Assembly (NCBI GenBank): GCA_017991595.1
Contig: JAGOQJ010000008.1
Span: 1 to 64,000, forward strand
DNA: 64,000 nt
Reading direction: 5' to 3'
From: Candidatus Didemnitutus sp.
Lineage (GTDB): Bacteria > Verrucomicrobiota > Verrucomicrobiia > Opitutales > Opitutaceae
The notes below the pieces were generated by a model, which saw nothing but the letters and a program-made list of their open reading frames with translations, did no database searches and was not told the DNA's origin. The translations under genes and the position numbers were made by a program. How positions within the stretch are numbered: the stretch's first letter is position 1; every line of letters starts with the position of its first letter. Shown piece by piece: positions 63,359-64,000 of this stretch.

Positions 63359-64000
63359 ATGAACGTCCCGCTCCTCCACGTCCCCAGCGCTGCGCCCGAT
63401 GCGGTGGTGCGGGTGCTCTTGATCGGCGATGAGCAAGTCGATGTCTGCGGGCTTCTGCCTTGGTTCGGGCGCGGGGAGTTGTCGCGCCATCGCGCCGAGC
63501 GTGTCTCCAGCGTCGCGGCCGCGCTGGCGGTCATCGAGCGCGGGGAATGCGATGTCGTCCTCATTGACCATCGCGTCTGGACGACGCCCGGTCTCGAACT
63601 CGGAGGCGAAATCCAGCGGAGGAACGCCGATTTGCCGGTGGTGCTGCTCGTCGAAAAGGAAGACACCGAGCTCGCTGAGCAGGCCATGGCCACGGGTGTG
63701 GCTGACTGCCTTTGTCGCGACGAACTCACGCCCGGTCTGCTCCGGCGGACGATTCGCCATATGGTGCGGCATGCGGCGATGGTGCACGAGTGGCGGCGGA
63801 GCCGGCAGCGCTTGGAGCTTTTCCTGCAGCAGGTGCCGTGCGCGATCGCCATCTGCGATGCGCAGCAACGGATCGTCTTTCGCAACGGCCTGTTCGCTGA
63901 GATCCTCCGGGAGTTCGACGGCCCGGCGCTCGTGGAGTCCGGGGGCACGCCGTGGATTCTGCGGCAAGGCGAGCGCTGCTGGCTCGTCACGTCGTTCCTA
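63359..64000 (+). CDS. Receiver-like plus PAS-like signalling protein, truncated by window end
   Basis: The frame opens at ATG 63359 and runs without a stop to the end of the window (214 residues). Residues about 16-135 resemble a response-regulator receiver: an acidic residue at Asp24, candidate phospho-acceptor Asp70 (DVVLIDHR), and a helix ending near LLRRTIRHMVRH. The conserved C-terminal Lys is replaced (ADCLCRDEL; Arg120). Residues from about 150 (RLELFLQQVPCAIAICDAQQRIVFRNGLFAEIL) look like the start of a PAS domain. The arrangement suggests a sensor histidine kinase or output protein whose remaining domains lie beyond the window. It is co-oriented with the LuxR-type regulator. Confidence 0.7.
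   Translation, partial: MNVPLLHVPSAAPDAVVRVLLIGDEQVDVCGLLPWFGRGELSRHRAERVSSVAAALAVIERGECDVVLIDHRVWTTPGLELGGEIQRRNADLPVVLLVEKEDTELAEQAMATGVADCLCRDELTPGLLRRTIRHMVRHAAMVHEWRRSRQRLELFLQQVPCAIAICDAQQRIVFRNGLFAEILREFDGPALVESGGTPWILRQGERCWLVTSFL

Overview
The window is a 64 kb piece of a high-GC, densely coded bacterial chromosome, most likely from Verrucomicrobiota and probably the Opitutaceae. The main clue is the first 5.2 kb. It is a four-gene pilus-like cluster (PilM/PilN-type, then homologues of the Akkermansia Amuc_1100, Amuc_1099 and Amuc_1098 proteins) in the arrangement known from that phylum. No rRNA, phage, CRISPR array or recognisable transposase is present. Most of the window is core chromosome.

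Layout. 1-6064: pilus/secretin operon ending in a cyanophycinase-like peptidase. 6101-8729: a stand-alone 5'-3' exonuclease, a small inverted-repeat cassette carrying a four-helix-bundle (S23/IVP) gene, an orphan response regulator and a Bcp peroxiredoxin. 8882-14479: AguB and AguA, a small lipoprotein, an ECF sigma factor fused to a membrane domain, and an acyltransferase. 14802-25211: rpsA, a GNAT enzyme, an RpoD-like sigma factor, trpE, glmS, glgC, lgt and a CNNM/CBS membrane protein. 25340-31707: gcvT-gcvH, an RND efflux pair and an orphan membrane-anchored protein. 31810-33639: typA. 33640-34918: 1.3 kb with no convincing protein gene. It folds into many perfect hairpins, whose GNRA loops point to the minus strand. 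34919-40206: a Sel1/TPR protein translationally coupled to a Prc-like S41 protease. 40312-45606: hrpB and ppc. 45625-49873: a GH2-GH88 pair for polysaccharide breakdown. 49944-55157: a beta-CASP RNase-like protein, ApaG, fhs and purH. 55158-62244: a nested palindromic repeat, speA, yajC, a fused secDF and recJ. 62295-64000: tRNA-Arg and the start of a two-component signalling locus that runs off the window.

Genes that work together. SpeA (55446-57392) makes agmatine, which AguA and AguB (8882-10812) convert to putrescine, so the whole arginine-to-putrescine route is in the window at two loci. Fhs makes 10-formyl-THF, which PurH next door consumes, and GcvT/GcvH feed the same folate pool. YajC and SecDF are auxiliary parts of the Sec translocon. 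Lgt would lipidate the predicted lipoproteins seen here (the RND adaptor, the cyanophycinase-like protein and the 157-aa protein).

The best candidates for something undescribed are the structured minus-strand region between the Sel1 gene and typA, the 522-bp S23 cassette that fits exactly between two convergent stop codons, and the 119-bp nested palindrome downstream of purH. None can be named from sequence alone.
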